Shown one piece after another: positions 33,467 to 42,978 of a stretch of 64,000 nt of DNA. Below the pieces are notes generated by a model, which worked only from the letters and a program-made list of their open reading frames with translations, was not told the origin of the DNA and ran no database searches. The number at the start of each line of letters is the position of its first letter. Within the stretch, counting starts at the first letter, position 1. The position numbers and the translations under genes were made by a program. The stretch spans positions 62,001 through 126,000 of the forward strand of contig LUJN01000010.1 of the NCBI GenBank assembly GCA_001689445.1, in the 5' to 3' direction. This DNA comes from Bacteroidales bacterium M3. Its GTDB lineage: Bacteria; Bacteroidota; Bacteroidia; Bacteroidales; Muribaculaceae.

Positions 33467-35710
33467 GGGACGCTCATTGAGCTTTCTCACCGCCCGCAGG
33501 AACTTGCGCAATGACGACACCATTTCCTGGGTCTCCTGTAGCAGGTTGAGGTAGACATATATCACCGCAAGGTTACGGTCGTCGCCGTCATGGAGATATG
33601 TGTGGAGTCGGTGATAGCTGTCGGATATGGTGTCCTTAATCTCGTCGCAACGCTTTCTGAGAGGCTGCACGGCCTTCATGTCGCCGCTCGCGAGGATGGC
33701 GAGCGTAGTCTCAAACGTGTCGCCCACCGACATGGCTATCGACTCAAGGTCTGTGACATAGTGGGGCGGCAGAGGCCGGAAATTGTTGTCGACATGCTCC
33801 TTGCACACCTCATTGATGCGCCGCAGGTTGTAGAGCATCGACATACAACAGTTGTTGGCAAGGTGAAACCACGCACTCTTTTCAAATGCCGTCTCACGGC
33901 TGACGTTGCGCAGGCACAGGGTCTCCTTGCGGCGGTAGTTCTTCAGCAGATTTTTCTCCTTCTCAAACGAGCGGTCGGCACGTCCGAGAGCCTTGGTGTC
34001 ATCTTTTATAAATCCCTGCGTGATATTGGCATAAGTATCATGGGCATAGACTATAAACTTCTTGTGCTGCTCAGTGATGTAAACAAGGAGAAGATTCCAC
34101 ACCTCGGTCTTGTCATCGGTCGAGATAATTGTGCGGAACAGGGTATCATCATTCTCCTCGGCACGCTTGCGGCGGTAGCGCACGTTGCTGCGCACAAGAA
34201 TGAACACGGCCACCGCTCCGGCAGCAATCATCACCCACAGGCCTCCAACATGCATCAGAGCCACAATAAGCCCCGCTCCGATAAAGGCCACCCCGGCAGT
34301 TATAAACCACCCGCCGATGACAGATATGACGCCCGTGATGCGAAACACCGCGCTCTCACGGCTCCATGCGCGGTCGGCAAGAGATGTACCCATCGCCACC
34401 ATAAAGGTGACAAAGGTGGTCGACAGCGGCAGTTTGAGCGACGTGCCGAGGGCGATGAGCAATCCAGCCAACACGAGGTTTACCGACCCGCGCACGAGGT
34501 CAAACGAAGCGTCGGCATCGATGATGCTCTCATCGGTGTTGAAGCGGCGGTTGAGCCACTGCCTCATCCCCGCGGGCATCACGCGACGCGTGGCATTGAC
34601 CATGGCGAGCGACCACCTGACGAGACGCCTGGCTATGCGCGACGAGCCAAACATCTCGTCGCCGCCGCTCTGGCTCGCCAGCTTGATTTCTGTCTGAGTC
34701 ACCCTACGGGCTTTCTTTGAGGTGGCAAGTGACACCACCATAACTACACCTGCACCGATAAGGAAGTATATAGGGGTGTTGGCGGGAGCATTGAGCGAGC
34801 CCATCATGAAACCATGAGGATTGCCCGCCCCATTGGCAATATAATCCTGATAGGAGGCAAATCCCGTAAGCGGCACTCCGATGAAGTTAACGAGGTCATT
34901 GCCCGCAAACGCCATGGCGAGGGAAAATGTACCTGTCAGTACAATGACTTTAAGCACGTTCACCTTCAAGGCGTGGAGCAACTGCATGAGCAGAGTGAAC
35001 ACCACGAGGGAGCCACCGATAATCAACAACGTATTGCTGTCTATCCATTCCTTCACCTCAGGGGTCATAAATGTCATGCTCTTGGCGCCCTTGATGAGCA
35101 TAAAGTATATGATGGCAGTAATGGCCACGCCACCGAATATACCGATTTTCCACTTCAAGTTGCGACGGTAGTTGAATGAAAACAGGGTCCGTGAGATGAA
35201 CTGCACAATCGTACCGAACACAAAGGCTATCGCAACCGACAGGAATATGCCGAGAATTATCGACAGTGCCTTCTCGGCATTGAGCAGGTCGTGGAGCCCG
35301 AGACCGGAGGTGTCGCCGGCAAGTTTCAGCAGCGAGACGGCAAAAGTAGCACCAAGCAGCTCAAACACCATCGACACAGTAGTCGATGTAGGCATCCCGA
35401 GCGAGTTGAACACGTCAAGCATTATTATGTCGGTCACCATCACCGCCATGAAAATGCACAGCAGGTCATAGAACGAGAAATGCTCCGGGCGGAATATCCC
35501 GTGGCGGGCGATATCCATCATACCGTTGCTCATCACGGCACCGATAAGCACCCCGATAGCGGCCACGGTGATAACACGCTTGAACGAACCGGCCTTGGAA
35601 CCGATTGCCGAACTCATAAAATTTACGGCGTCATTGCTCACTCCCACCGAAAGGTCAAAGACCGCCAACAGGAACAAGAATATCACCACTCCTAAAAACA
35701 AAATGTCCAT
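33389..35710 (-). CDS. Inorganic phosphate transporter (Pit family) with PhoU-like C-terminus
   Basis: 773 residues. The N-terminal two-thirds is a Pit permease with the duplicated signature GVSNDAVNFMSSAIGSKAG near the start and FAGNDLVNFIGVPLTG near residue 270. The last 230 residues are hydrophilic, helical and PhoU-like (LLVYITEQHKKFIVYAHDTY, then NLLQETQEMVSSLRKFLRAV). The fusion is common in Bacteroidetes and probably gates transport. It converges on the histidine-kinase gene with 78 bp of shared coding sequence. Confidence 0.9.
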   Translation of the reverse strand: MDILFLGVVIFLFLLAVFDLSVGVSNDAVNFMSSAIGSKAGSFKRVITVAAIGVLIGAVMSNGMMDIARHGIFRPEHFSFYDLLCIFMAVMVTDIIMLDVFNSLGMPTSTTVSMVFELLGATFAVSLLKLAGDTSGLGLHDLLNAEKALSIILGIFLSVAIAFVFGTIVQFISRTLFSFNYRRNLKWKIGIFGGVAITAIIYFMLIKGAKSMTFMTPEVKEWIDSNTLLIIGGSLVVFTLLMQLLHALKVNVLKVIVLTGTFSLAMAFAGNDLVNFIGVPLTGFASYQDYIANGAGNPHGFMMGSLNAPANTPIYFLIGAGVVMVVSLATSKKARRVTQTEIKLASQSGGDEMFGSSRIARRLVRWSLAMVNATRRVMPAGMRQWLNRRFNTDESIIDADASFDLVRGSVNLVLAGLLIALGTSLKLPLSTTFVTFMVAMGTSLADRAWSRESAVFRITGVISVIGGWFITAGVAFIGAGLIVALMHVGGLWVMIAAGAVAVFILVRSNVRYRRKRAEENDDTLFRTIISTDDKTEVWNLLLVYITEQHKKFIVYAHDTYANITQGFIKDDTKALGRADRSFEKEKNLLKNYRRKETLCLRNVSRETAFEKSAWFHLANNCCMSMLYNLRRINEVCKEHVDNNFRPLPPHYVTDLESIAMSVGDTFETTLAILASGDMKAVQPLRKRCDEIKDTISDSYHRLHTYLHDGDDRNLAVIYVYLNLLQETQEMVSSLRKFLRAVRKLNERPSAPRDGKRELQPSVGTVADTDLATV

Positions 35711-35865
35711 AGATTTATGAAATATAATATATGAAAACAGTATAAAGCAGTATCACTCAATATGGTAGCTATACATCAGGCTGCCATATATCCTGAAAAC
35801 AAAGTAACACAACTTCTGTTTCAAAAATATTTCATAATCCTTAAACTTTTGTTTCATTTGAGGGG

Positions 35866-36090
35866 TCAGTGACAGTCAGGGCAACTCCCGCTATCGGGAT
35901 CGCGGGTATCGGGGTTGTCGGGGCAGTCGCGGAAATCCTTGCGAGTGCAGTTGTCGGCGAGTGCGCAACCGCTGCATATGCTGTTGCCGGTGCGATGGCG
36001 GGAAATCCTTACAATCTTGCGCACCACGATGATTAGGGAGATGAGGACTATAATAGCCACGGCGATATATTGGAGCGTAAGCCCCTCCAT
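35866..36090 (-). CDS. Small Cys-rich membrane protein (FeoB-associated type)
   Basis: 74 residues: one helix (LQYIAVAIIVLISLIIVVRK) then a cytosolic tail with CSGCALADNCTRKDFRDCPD and a final SGSCPDCH. This anchor-plus-Cys layout resembles FeoB-associated Cys-rich proteins, but no feoB is in the window. ATGs at 36126, 36111 and 36099 are in frame; I chose 36090 by comparison with the family's short N-terminus. It ends the minus-strand operon. Confidence 0.65.
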   Translation of the reverse strand: MEGLTLQYIAVAIIVLISLIIVVRKIVRISRHRTGNSICSGCALADNCTRKDFRDCPDNPDTRDPDSGSCPDCH

Positions 36091-36131
36091 ATAGGACATG
36101 AATAGCGTCATAGTGAGGTAGAACATAGTAG

Positions 36132-36650
36132 TTAGCGGGGGATTAGCGGTAGAATACGTTGGAATTCCTGTTCAAAGTTCGGCGTGAAGATGCCGCGGCC
36201 TAAGGCTTCCGTCACCTCATCCACATGCCAGAAACGCGCATCGTCTATCTCGTCGGGGTCGCCGACGGCACAGAACCCGTCATCGACCACTATGTAAAAC
36301 GTGTTGACAAGCTCATACTCCACTGCCGAGCGGAACGGATAACGCAATAGAGGCACGGCACCAGAGGCATCCACCGAGAGCTCCTCACGCGCTTCCCTGA
36401 CGAGGGCGTCAGCGACGCTCTCGCCGTAGTCCACGTGACCGCCCACAGCCGTGTCCCAACGCCCCGGCTGTATATCCTTTGACATGGAACGCTTCTGAAG
36501 GTAGATGTAGCCCCCGGGACGGAATATGTGGAGATGCACTACGGGGTGGAGCAACATCGAGCCGCCATGACACTCGCGGCGCGTGGCCTGTCCGATAGTG
36601 TTGCCCTCGATGTCCACAACGGGGAACAGTTCATCGTCTCTTGTAGTCAT
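36132..36650 (-). CDS. NUDIX hydrolase
   Basis: 172 residues. The Nudix box is GHVDYGESVADALVREAREELSV (G-x5-E-x7-R-E-x-x-E-E), about residues 70-92. DDELFPVVDIEGNTIGQATR at the N-terminus is typical of the IPP-isomerase-like/YfcD group acting on nucleoside-diphosphate-linked substrates. The start overlaps the topB stop by ATGA, so expression is coupled. Confidence 0.88.
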   Translation of the reverse strand: MTTRDDELFPVVDIEGNTIGQATRRECHGGSMLLHPVVHLHIFRPGGYIYLQKRSMSKDIQPGRWDTAVGGHVDYGESVADALVREAREELSVDASGAVPLLRYPFRSAVEYELVNTFYIVVDDGFCAVGDPDEIDDARFWHVDEVTEALGRGIFTPNFEQEFQRILPLIPR

Positions 36651-38710
36651 TTCTTCTTGTTTAATAGTTTGTATAGCTGCTGCGGGGTTAGCGTATCGGG
36701 GTATTCCGAAAACGGCAGACGGAGAGTGCAACCGTCACGGAAGCTGCTACAGCCATAGGCCGTATGCCCCTTTAGCAGATGGCCGGTGCCACACATGGGG
36801 CACTTGATTTCCTCGACAGATGCAATCTTGGGGGTAGCCTTGCGCGTGCGCTTTGGCTTCTCCTCCCCCTCATTTGATGAAGCGGAGCGGGCTTTCTTCC
36901 CTTTCTTCTCCTCCTCGGCAGGGGCGACCTCGATGCGTCGCGCCGAATTGTCGCTCAATACATTCAACACAATGTCGCTTATAAGAGTTTTCAACTCGGC
37001 GATAAACTCCGCAGCCGAATAGTCGCCACGCTCGATGCGCCGCAACTTGTTTTCCCACATCCCCGTGAGCTTGGCACTCTTGAGCAGCTCCTCATTGATA
37101 GTCGCGATGAGGTCAATACCTGCCTGCGACGCCATGATATTCTTGCGCTCGCGGTAGATATACCGCCGCTTGAACAAGGTCTCTATGATGGCGGCTCGTG
37201 TCGAGGGACGACCGATACCGTTCTCCTTCATGGCCTCACGCAGCTCCTCATCATCGACCGTCTTGCCCGCCGACTCCATAGCCCGCAGCAGGGTGCCCTC
37301 GGTATAATACTTGGGGGGCTGCGTCTGCTTCTTCAGCAACGACGGCTCATGGGGGCCCTGCTCCCCTTCGTGGAACTCGGGGAGCAGCTTCTCGTCCTCC
37401 TTGTCGTCATCGGGCTTGTCGCCGTTGGCGGCATATACATTGCGCCACCCGGCATCGACAATGACCTTGCCCGTGGCCTTGAAACCGACCGTATCGACAT
37501 CGGCAAGGACAGTCGTCTGCATGAAAACGCAGTCAGGATAGAACGCCGCGATAAACCGCTGCGCTATGAGATGGTACATCTTGCGCTCATCGCCGACTAG
37601 CTGCGAGGGGGACTGCCCTGTCGGGATAATGGCGTGGTGGTCGGTCACTTTGGAATTGTCGAATACCTTCTTTGACTTAGGTATCTTGGCGGCAAGCACC
37701 GGGGCGGTGAGCGGCGCATACGGGGTCATCTGCCGCAGTATGCCGGGCACCTTTGGATAGATGTCCTCGCTGAGGTAGGTGGTGTCGACACGCGGATAGG
37801 TGGTGACCTTTTTCTCGTATAGCGACTGTATGAGCCGCAGGGTGTCATCGGCAGTCCACCCCCAACGCTTGTTGCACTCCACCTGCAGCGAGGTAAGGTC
37901 AAACAGCCTTGGCGGCGCCTCCTTGCCCCGCTTCTCGGTGACGCTCCTCACCACGAGGGGCTTTCCCTCTATGAGCGATAAGGCACGGGACGCCTCATCC
38001 TCCGACTTAAACCGTCCCGAGGTGGCGTTGAACGTCACGCCGCGATAGAGCGTCTTCAGTTCCCAGAAATCCTCTGGCTTGAAATTGGCTATCTCAAAGT
38101 GACGCTGCACGATAAGCGCAAGCGTAGGAGTCTGCACGCGCCCGATGGAGAGCACGTTGCCCGGAGAGCTGTACTTGAGCGAGTAGAGACGCGTGGCGTT
38201 CAGTCCGAGAATCCAGTCGCCGATGGCACGCGACAGTCCTGCATGGTAGAGGTTGTCAAAGTCACGCTCGGGCTTCAGGTTGCCAAACCCCTCCTTGATG
38301 GATTCGTCGGTCAGCGAGGAGATCCACAACCGCATGACGGGGCAGCGGCACTCGGCCTTCTGCATGACCCAACGCTGTATCAACTCCCCCTCCTGACCGG
38401 CATCGCCGCAGTTTATCACCTCCGACGCCTCGGCTATAAGCCCCTTTATCACCTCAAACTGTCGCTCGATACTCTGCTGCCCTATGAGCTTGATGCCAAA
38501 CTTAGGCGGCAACATCGGCAACGAGCCAAGCGACCACCGCTTCCAACGGTCGGTATAGTCGGCAGGCTCTTTAAGGGTACAAAGATGCCCGAAAGTCCAC
38601 GTCACCTTGTACTCTCCCCCTTCATAATATCCGTCGCGCTTGACGTTAGCGCCGAGTATGGCCGCTATATCCTTGGCCACACTCGGTTTCTCGGTTATAC
38701 ACAGTTTCAC
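36647..38710 (-). CDS. topB: DNA topoisomerase III
   Basis: Type IA topoisomerase of 687 residues that relaxes and decatenates DNA. The N-terminal TOPRIM domain (KLCITEKPSVAKDIAAILGA, then NCGDAGQEGELIQRWV) is followed by the core with the active-site Tyr in VTTYPRVDTTYLS (about residue 310) and ENGIGRPSTRAAIIETLFKR. The C-terminus keeps a zinc-ribbon-like piece (CPMCGTGHLLKG, CSSFRDGC). Spacing to both neighbours is one base or an overlap. Confidence 0.95.
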   Translation of the reverse strand: MKLCITEKPSVAKDIAAILGANVKRDGYYEGGEYKVTWTFGHLCTLKEPADYTDRWKRWSLGSLPMLPPKFGIKLIGQQSIERQFEVIKGLIAEASEVINCGDAGQEGELIQRWVMQKAECRCPVMRLWISSLTDESIKEGFGNLKPERDFDNLYHAGLSRAIGDWILGLNATRLYSLKYSSPGNVLSIGRVQTPTLALIVQRHFEIANFKPEDFWELKTLYRGVTFNATSGRFKSEDEASRALSLIEGKPLVVRSVTEKRGKEAPPRLFDLTSLQVECNKRWGWTADDTLRLIQSLYEKKVTTYPRVDTTYLSEDIYPKVPGILRQMTPYAPLTAPVLAAKIPKSKKVFDNSKVTDHHAIIPTGQSPSQLVGDERKMYHLIAQRFIAAFYPDCVFMQTTVLADVDTVGFKATGKVIVDAGWRNVYAANGDKPDDDKEDEKLLPEFHEGEQGPHEPSLLKKQTQPPKYYTEGTLLRAMESAGKTVDDEELREAMKENGIGRPSTRAAIIETLFKRRYIYRERKNIMASQAGIDLIATINEELLKSAKLTGMWENKLRRIERGDYSAAEFIAELKTLISDIVLNVLSDNSARRIEVAPAEEEKKGKKARSASSNEGEEKPKRTRKATPKIASVEEIKCPMCGTGHLLKGHTAYGCSSFRDGCTLRLPFSEYPDTLTPQQLYKLLNKKK

Positions 38711-38711
38711 G

Positions 38712-39110
38712 CTATAATTTTATATTAAACTCACATTTGCCACGAGGGGTGTCCACCATGAGGGTAAACGCTTTCCTGCGCTTCATCTTGGGGAAATCTA
38801 TCTCCACGGGTATCTCGCCGTCATCCTCCCACTGGAACCACCGCTTGAAGTCCACACCGTCTATGTCGGTGGCCGTGTAGACACGCTTTCCCGCCGTCAG
38901 CGAGACGGCATCAACGCGGCATGAAGTGTGGGGACGCCCCACAAGCCGGCCATAGAGACGGGTGAGGTCGCTGCGGTAGTCCATGCGGTCGACCACAAGT
39001 GTCAGCGCTTCCCCATCGCCCGTAGGACGCGAGGGCAGCCGTTGGGCCATAACGGCTGCTGCCAGCGACACCATCAGCACAAGGGCGACGCACACACCGC
39101 GCCGCAGCAT
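38712..39110 (-). CDS. Small exported protein of unknown function
   Basis: 132 residues. A signal peptide (MLRRGVCVALVLMVSLAAAV, cleavage near MAQ) precedes a beta-rich mature part (LTLVVDRMDYRSDLTRLYGR, VGRPHTSCRVDAVSL, WFQWEDDGEIPVEIDFP). The open frame extends upstream into mazG, but the ATG at 39110 directly precedes the signal peptide. It lies between mazG and topB with gaps of one to ten bases. Family not recognised. Confidence 0.7.
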   Translation of the reverse strand: MLRRGVCVALVLMVSLAAAVMAQRLPSRPTGDGEALTLVVDRMDYRSDLTRLYGRLVGRPHTSCRVDAVSLTAGKRVYTATDIDGVDFKRWFQWEDDGEIPVEIDFPKMKRRKAFTLMVDTPRGKCEFNIKL

Positions 39111-39120
39111 ATCGCTCACA

Positions 39121-39924
39121 CTACTTGCCGCCATCGCGTTCCAGACGTTTGGCCTCGTCCCACAGCGCGTCCATCTCGGCAAGCGTCATGTCGCCGAGAG
39201 AGCGCCCAATCTCGCGGGCGCGGCTCTCGACATGGTTGAAGCGTGATATAAACTTCTTGTTGGTCTTTTCGAGCGCATTCTCAGGATTGACCTTATAGAG
39301 ACGGGCGGCATTGACGAGGCTGAACAGCAGGTCGCCAAACTCCTCCTCGACCCTCGCGGGATCGTCCATCGTCTCTATTTCGCGGCCCACCTCGACAATC
39401 TCCTCACGCACCTTATCCCACACCTGCTCGCGGCTTTCCCAGTCAAAGCCGACGTTAGCGGCCTTTTCCTGGATGCGGTCGGCCTTTATCAAGGCCGGCA
39501 ACGCGGCGGGAACTCCGGCAAGGACGGTCTTGTTGCCCCCCTTCTCACGGAGCTTTATCTGCTCCCAGTTTAGCTCAACCTGATGAGCATCATCAGCCTT
39601 CACCTCTCCAAAGACATGCGGGTGACGGAATATCAGCTTGGCATTGAGGGCATCGGCGACATCGGCAATGTCAAACGCCCCCTTCTCCTCCCCTATCTTG
39701 GAATAGAAAAGGATGTGAAGCAGCACGTCGCCAAGCTCCTTGCGTATGTTAAGATTGTCATCGTTAATGAGCGCGTCGCAAAGCTCAAAGACCTCCTCGA
39801 CGGTGTTGGGTCGCAGGCTCTCGTTGGTCTGCTTGCGGTCCCACGGGCACTCGCGCCGCAGGATGTCGAGAGTGTCAATCACCCTGCCGAGCGCCTCAAT
39901 CTTTTCTTCTCGTGTATGTGACAT
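39121..39924 (-). CDS. mazG: Nucleoside triphosphate pyrophosphohydrolase MazG
   Basis: 267 residues that hydrolyse NTPs to NMP plus PPi. Two MazG folds: the first with CPWDRKQTNESLRPNTVEEV and the EE-x-x-E/E-x-x-D metal site (RKELGDVLLHILFYSKIGEE), the second with RVEEEFGDLLFSLVNAARLY. The start codon is two bases after the dsbD stop. Confidence 0.94.
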   Translation of the reverse strand: MSHTREEKIEALGRVIDTLDILRRECPWDRKQTNESLRPNTVEEVFELCDALINDDNLNIRKELGDVLLHILFYSKIGEEKGAFDIADVADALNAKLIFRHPHVFGEVKADDAHQVELNWEQIKLREKGGNKTVLAGVPAALPALIKADRIQEKAANVGFDWESREQVWDKVREEIVEVGREIETMDDPARVEEEFGDLLFSLVNAARLYKVNPENALEKTNKKFISRFNHVESRAREIGRSLGDMTLAEMDALWDEAKRLERDGGK

Positions 39925-39926
39925 TT

Positions 39927-41885
39927 TTATTTCTTATATGTATCTACCGCACCCTTGAGCCAATCGGCAAACTTGGATACGCTCTCGTCATAGTAATAAG
40001 CCGACGAAAGTGGCTGCCCGTCGTTGCCAAGGGTTATATAGTAGGGCTGGGAGTTGGCGCCGAACTTATGGCGCTGGAGATAGCTCCACTTCTCCCCTAC
40101 GGTCTCAAGGCGTATCTTCTTGCCGTTCTCGGTCACTTCGATGGGAGTGTCAAGACGGTGCTTGTCATCGACCATCAGCTTGATGAGGACAAAATTTTCC
40201 TTTATCACGCCCGAAATCTCCTGAGTGTCAAACACTGCGCCCTCCATCTTGCGGCAGTTGACACAGCCATAGCCCGAGAAATCGATAAGCACCGGGCGAG
40301 AGTTTTCGGCGGCAAATCTCATGCCCTCGTCGTAGTCGTCAAATTCCTGGAAACGGCCTCCGGCATAGAGATTGAAATCCTGGGTGTAGAGCGGCGGCAC
40401 AAACGCGCTGACGCTCTTAAGCGGCGCACCCCACAGGCCGGGGATAAGGTACACGGCAAAGCTGAGGGATATGAGGGCGAGGAAGAACCGGCCTACGGGC
40501 ACACTCTCCATCTCCGAGTCATGAGGGAAACGTATCTTACCGAGCAGATAGCAGCCGAGGAGGATAAATATGATGACCCACAGCGAGACAAACACCTCGC
40601 GGTCAAGAATGCCCCAGCCATAGGCGAGGTCGGCAACGGAGAGGAACTTAAGGGAGAGGGCAAGCTCAAGGAAGCCAAGCACGACCTTCACAGAGTTGAG
40701 CCAGCCGCCTGAACGAGGCATCTCCTTGAGCCACGAGGGGAAGATGGCAAACAGGGCAAAGGGCAATGCCAACCCAAGGGCAAAGCCTCCCATACCTAAC
40801 GCCGGCCCGGAAATGTCGCCGAGAGATGCGGCCTCGACCAACAGCGTGCCGATGATGGGACCCGTGCAGGAGAAAGAGACGAGCACAAGGGTAAACGCCA
40901 TGAAGAATATGCTGAGGATACCTGTCGTGCGCTCGGCATTGTTGTCCATCTTGCTCGACCAGGAGGACGGGAGACGGATGTCAAACGCGCCAAAGAAGGA
41001 GACGGCAAACACCACAAGCAGCAGGAAAAATATGAGGTTGAACACGGCGTTGGTCGACAGGTCGTTGAGCTTCCCGGCACCGAATATCGCCGTGATGGCA
41101 AGTCCGAGCACAAGGTATATCACGATTATAGCCGCACCATAGAGCATCGCATCGGTCACCGAGCGGCTGCGCGACTGGCTCTTCTTGAGGAAGAAGCTCA
41201 CCGTCAGAGGAATCATCGGCCACACACACGGCGTGAGCAATGCCACAAGACCGCCGACAAAGCCCCATATTAGGATATACCACCACGGGCTTTGCGCCAC
41301 ATCGGCCTCATTGTCAGATGCCGACTCGACCTTGACCGGCGACCACCATCCCGCATTATCTCCCGCAGAAACCGACGGAGCGGACACAGCGGCATCAATC
41401 GTGTCGCCCACTTCCTCCGTCACATCCGATGCACCCGAGGCAAAGGAAAATTCCTCTTTCTGCGGAGGGAGGCACGTCTGGTCATTGCACCCCATAAAAC
41501 TTACAGTCCCGGCAATCTTGTAGCCATTGTCGCCCGTGACCTTGAACCGCTGCGACAGGGTGACGTCGCTCTCCCACCAGTTCAGCTTGAGGTGGAATAT
41601 CATGTCGACCTTATCGACAGGAGCTACCGACGGCGTTATACCACCTATGCGCTCCACCCCCTCAAGGGTCGAGAAGTCGACAACCGTGGATGCGGGGCCG
41701 CCATCAGGAAGGTCAAACCCATAGAGATGCCAACCGTCCTCAATCGAGGCCGACAGCTTCACCACCACCTCCGACGCCGACACCTTGTCGAGCGAAGTGG
41801 TCCACTTTATAGGTTCAAGAATCTGCGCAAGCGCAGGCAACGATGACAACAATGCCAGAACGGGCAACAAGAATAATCGTTTCAT
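39927..41885 (-). CDS. dsbD: Thiol:disulfide interchange protein DsbD
   Basis: 652 residues that carry electrons from cytoplasmic thioredoxin to the periplasm. Order: signal peptide (MKRLFLLPVLALLSSLPALA), N-terminal DsbD-alpha-like domain containing CNDQTCLPP, eight hydrophobic helices with TPCVWPMIPLTVSFF and SCTGPIIGTLLVEAA, and a C-terminal thioredoxin-like domain with CxxC in SGYGCVNCRKMEG. I started at 41885; the open frame to 41930 overlaps the -7 box. It heads the minus-strand operon. Confidence 0.93.
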   Translation of the reverse strand: MKRLFLLPVLALLSSLPALAQILEPIKWTTSLDKVSASEVVVKLSASIEDGWHLYGFDLPDGGPASTVVDFSTLEGVERIGGITPSVAPVDKVDMIFHLKLNWWESDVTLSQRFKVTGDNGYKIAGTVSFMGCNDQTCLPPQKEEFSFASGASDVTEEVGDTIDAAVSAPSVSAGDNAGWWSPVKVESASDNEADVAQSPWWYILIWGFVGGLVALLTPCVWPMIPLTVSFFLKKSQSRSRSVTDAMLYGAAIIVIYLVLGLAITAIFGAGKLNDLSTNAVFNLIFFLLLVVFAVSFFGAFDIRLPSSWSSKMDNNAERTTGILSIFFMAFTLVLVSFSCTGPIIGTLLVEAASLGDISGPALGMGGFALGLALPFALFAIFPSWLKEMPRSGGWLNSVKVVLGFLELALSLKFLSVADLAYGWGILDREVFVSLWVIIFILLGCYLLGKIRFPHDSEMESVPVGRFFLALISLSFAVYLIPGLWGAPLKSVSAFVPPLYTQDFNLYAGGRFQEFDDYDEGMRFAAENSRPVLIDFSGYGCVNCRKMEGAVFDTQEISGVIKENFVLIKLMVDDKHRLDTPIEVTENGKKIRLETVGEKWSYLQRHKFGANSQPYYITLGNDGQPLSSAYYYDESVSKFADWLKGAVDTYKK

Positions 41886-41926
41886 AGAAAATATGGATAT
41901 GTTTGGTTTACTCCGTGGTTGTGGCT

Positions 41927-41935
41927 GCAAAGTTA
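41927..41935 (-). promoter_or_regulatory. -7 box of the dsbD-mazG-topB operon
   Basis: TAACTTTGC on the minus strand, 41 bases before the dsbD ATG. No convincing -33. Confidence 0.6.
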
Positions 41936-42097
41936 GCTAAAGCAATCCTCAAATAAAAACCTATCATATGAAAATATCCCCTCTACCCCCAAAGCGGAAT
42001 CAGTTAAAAAAGCATATTTATGCAGCGTATCTTCGAGACGATATGTGAATATGTCGATTTATGAGTGTCGGCGCGCCTCTATTTCAAAAAAAATCGC

Positions 42098-42106
42098 TAA
42101 CTTTGC
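42098..42106 (+). promoter_or_regulatory. -7 box of the GT5 gene
   Basis: TAACTTTGC, 29 bases before the ATG at 42136. The rest of the 250-base divergent region with dsbD shows only AT-rich sequence. Confidence 0.6.
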
Positions 42107-42135
42107 ACTATTGTATAGAATAGACATCGATTTTA

Positions 42136-42942
42136 ATGGAACTAAGCAAGGTACTTTACATCTCGCAGGAAATCACCCCCTACTTGCCATCCTCCCCGAT
42201 GGCGGTCCTCGGACAGAAACTTCCCCAAGGAATACAGGAAAAGGGACATGAGGTACGCACATTCATGCCGCGCTACGGCTGCATCAACGAGCGCCGCAAC
42301 CAACTACATGAAGTAATACGGCTCTCGGGCATGAACCTTATAATCGATGATACCGACCATCCGCTTATTATAAAGGTGGCCACCCTGCAGCCCGCACGCA
42401 TTCAGGTCTACTTCATCGACAACGAGGACTTTTTCCAACGCCATATGATAAAGGACCTGGAGACACGCCTGTCGCCGGCCGAAAACGACGAGCGCATACT
42501 GTTTTACGTGCGCGGAGTCATCGAGACCGTCAAGAAACTGCGTTGGGAACCGGGCATCGTGCACTGCTCGGGCTGGATATCGGCAATGGCCCCCCTTTAC
42601 CTGAAGAAAGTATACAACGACGACCCGTCGTTCCGCTCGGCCAAGGTAGTCTACTCGCTGTTTGACGAGTCATTCGAGGGGACATTGGACGAACGTTTTG
42701 TCGAAAAGCTCAAATTGGAAGGATTCACCGACGAAGACCTCAGCGGGCTTGGCACATCGCCGGTCGACTTTGAGACGCTCTGCAAATTTGCCATCGACTA
42801 CGCCGACGCCATCACGCAGGCGTCGCCCAACGTGTCGCCCGCGCTGCTCGATTATGCCAAGGCATCCGGAAAGCCGTTCCTGGAATATCCAGGTGAGGAG
42901 GGCTACATCGATGCCTACAACGATTTCTATAACTCACTCTAA
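42136..42942 (+). CDS. Stand-alone GT5 (glycogen/starch synthase) catalytic N-domain
   Basis: 268 residues corresponding only to the N-terminal Rossmann half of glycogen synthase: KVLYISQEITPYLPSSPMAV with a variant of the ADP-glucose-binding start, EKGHEVRTFMPRYGCINERR, and EPGIVHCSGWISAMAPLYLK. The C-terminal domain with the ADP-glucose site is missing, and the stop is followed by a separate gene, so this is not a frameshift here. Short forms like this are widespread in Bacteroidetes; enzymatic activity is doubtful. Confidence 0.85.
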   Translation: MELSKVLYISQEITPYLPSSPMAVLGQKLPQGIQEKGHEVRTFMPRYGCINERRNQLHEVIRLSGMNLIIDDTDHPLIIKVATLQPARIQVYFIDNEDFFQRHMIKDLETRLSPAENDERILFYVRGVIETVKKLRWEPGIVHCSGWISAMAPLYLKKVYNDDPSFRSAKVVYSLFDESFEGTLDERFVEKLKLEGFTDEDLSGLGTSPVDFETLCKFAIDYADAITQASPNVSPALLDYAKASGKPFLEYPGEEGYIDAYNDFYNSL

Positions 42943-42978
42943 ACGCTGCCCACGCAAGGGACGACACATTCGTCACGC

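Noticed and set aside
42136..42942. Frameshifted full-length glycogen synthase
   Set aside because: The downstream sequence in all frames belongs to a complete DUF4270 lipoprotein with its own signal peptide; no C-terminal GT5 domain is present.
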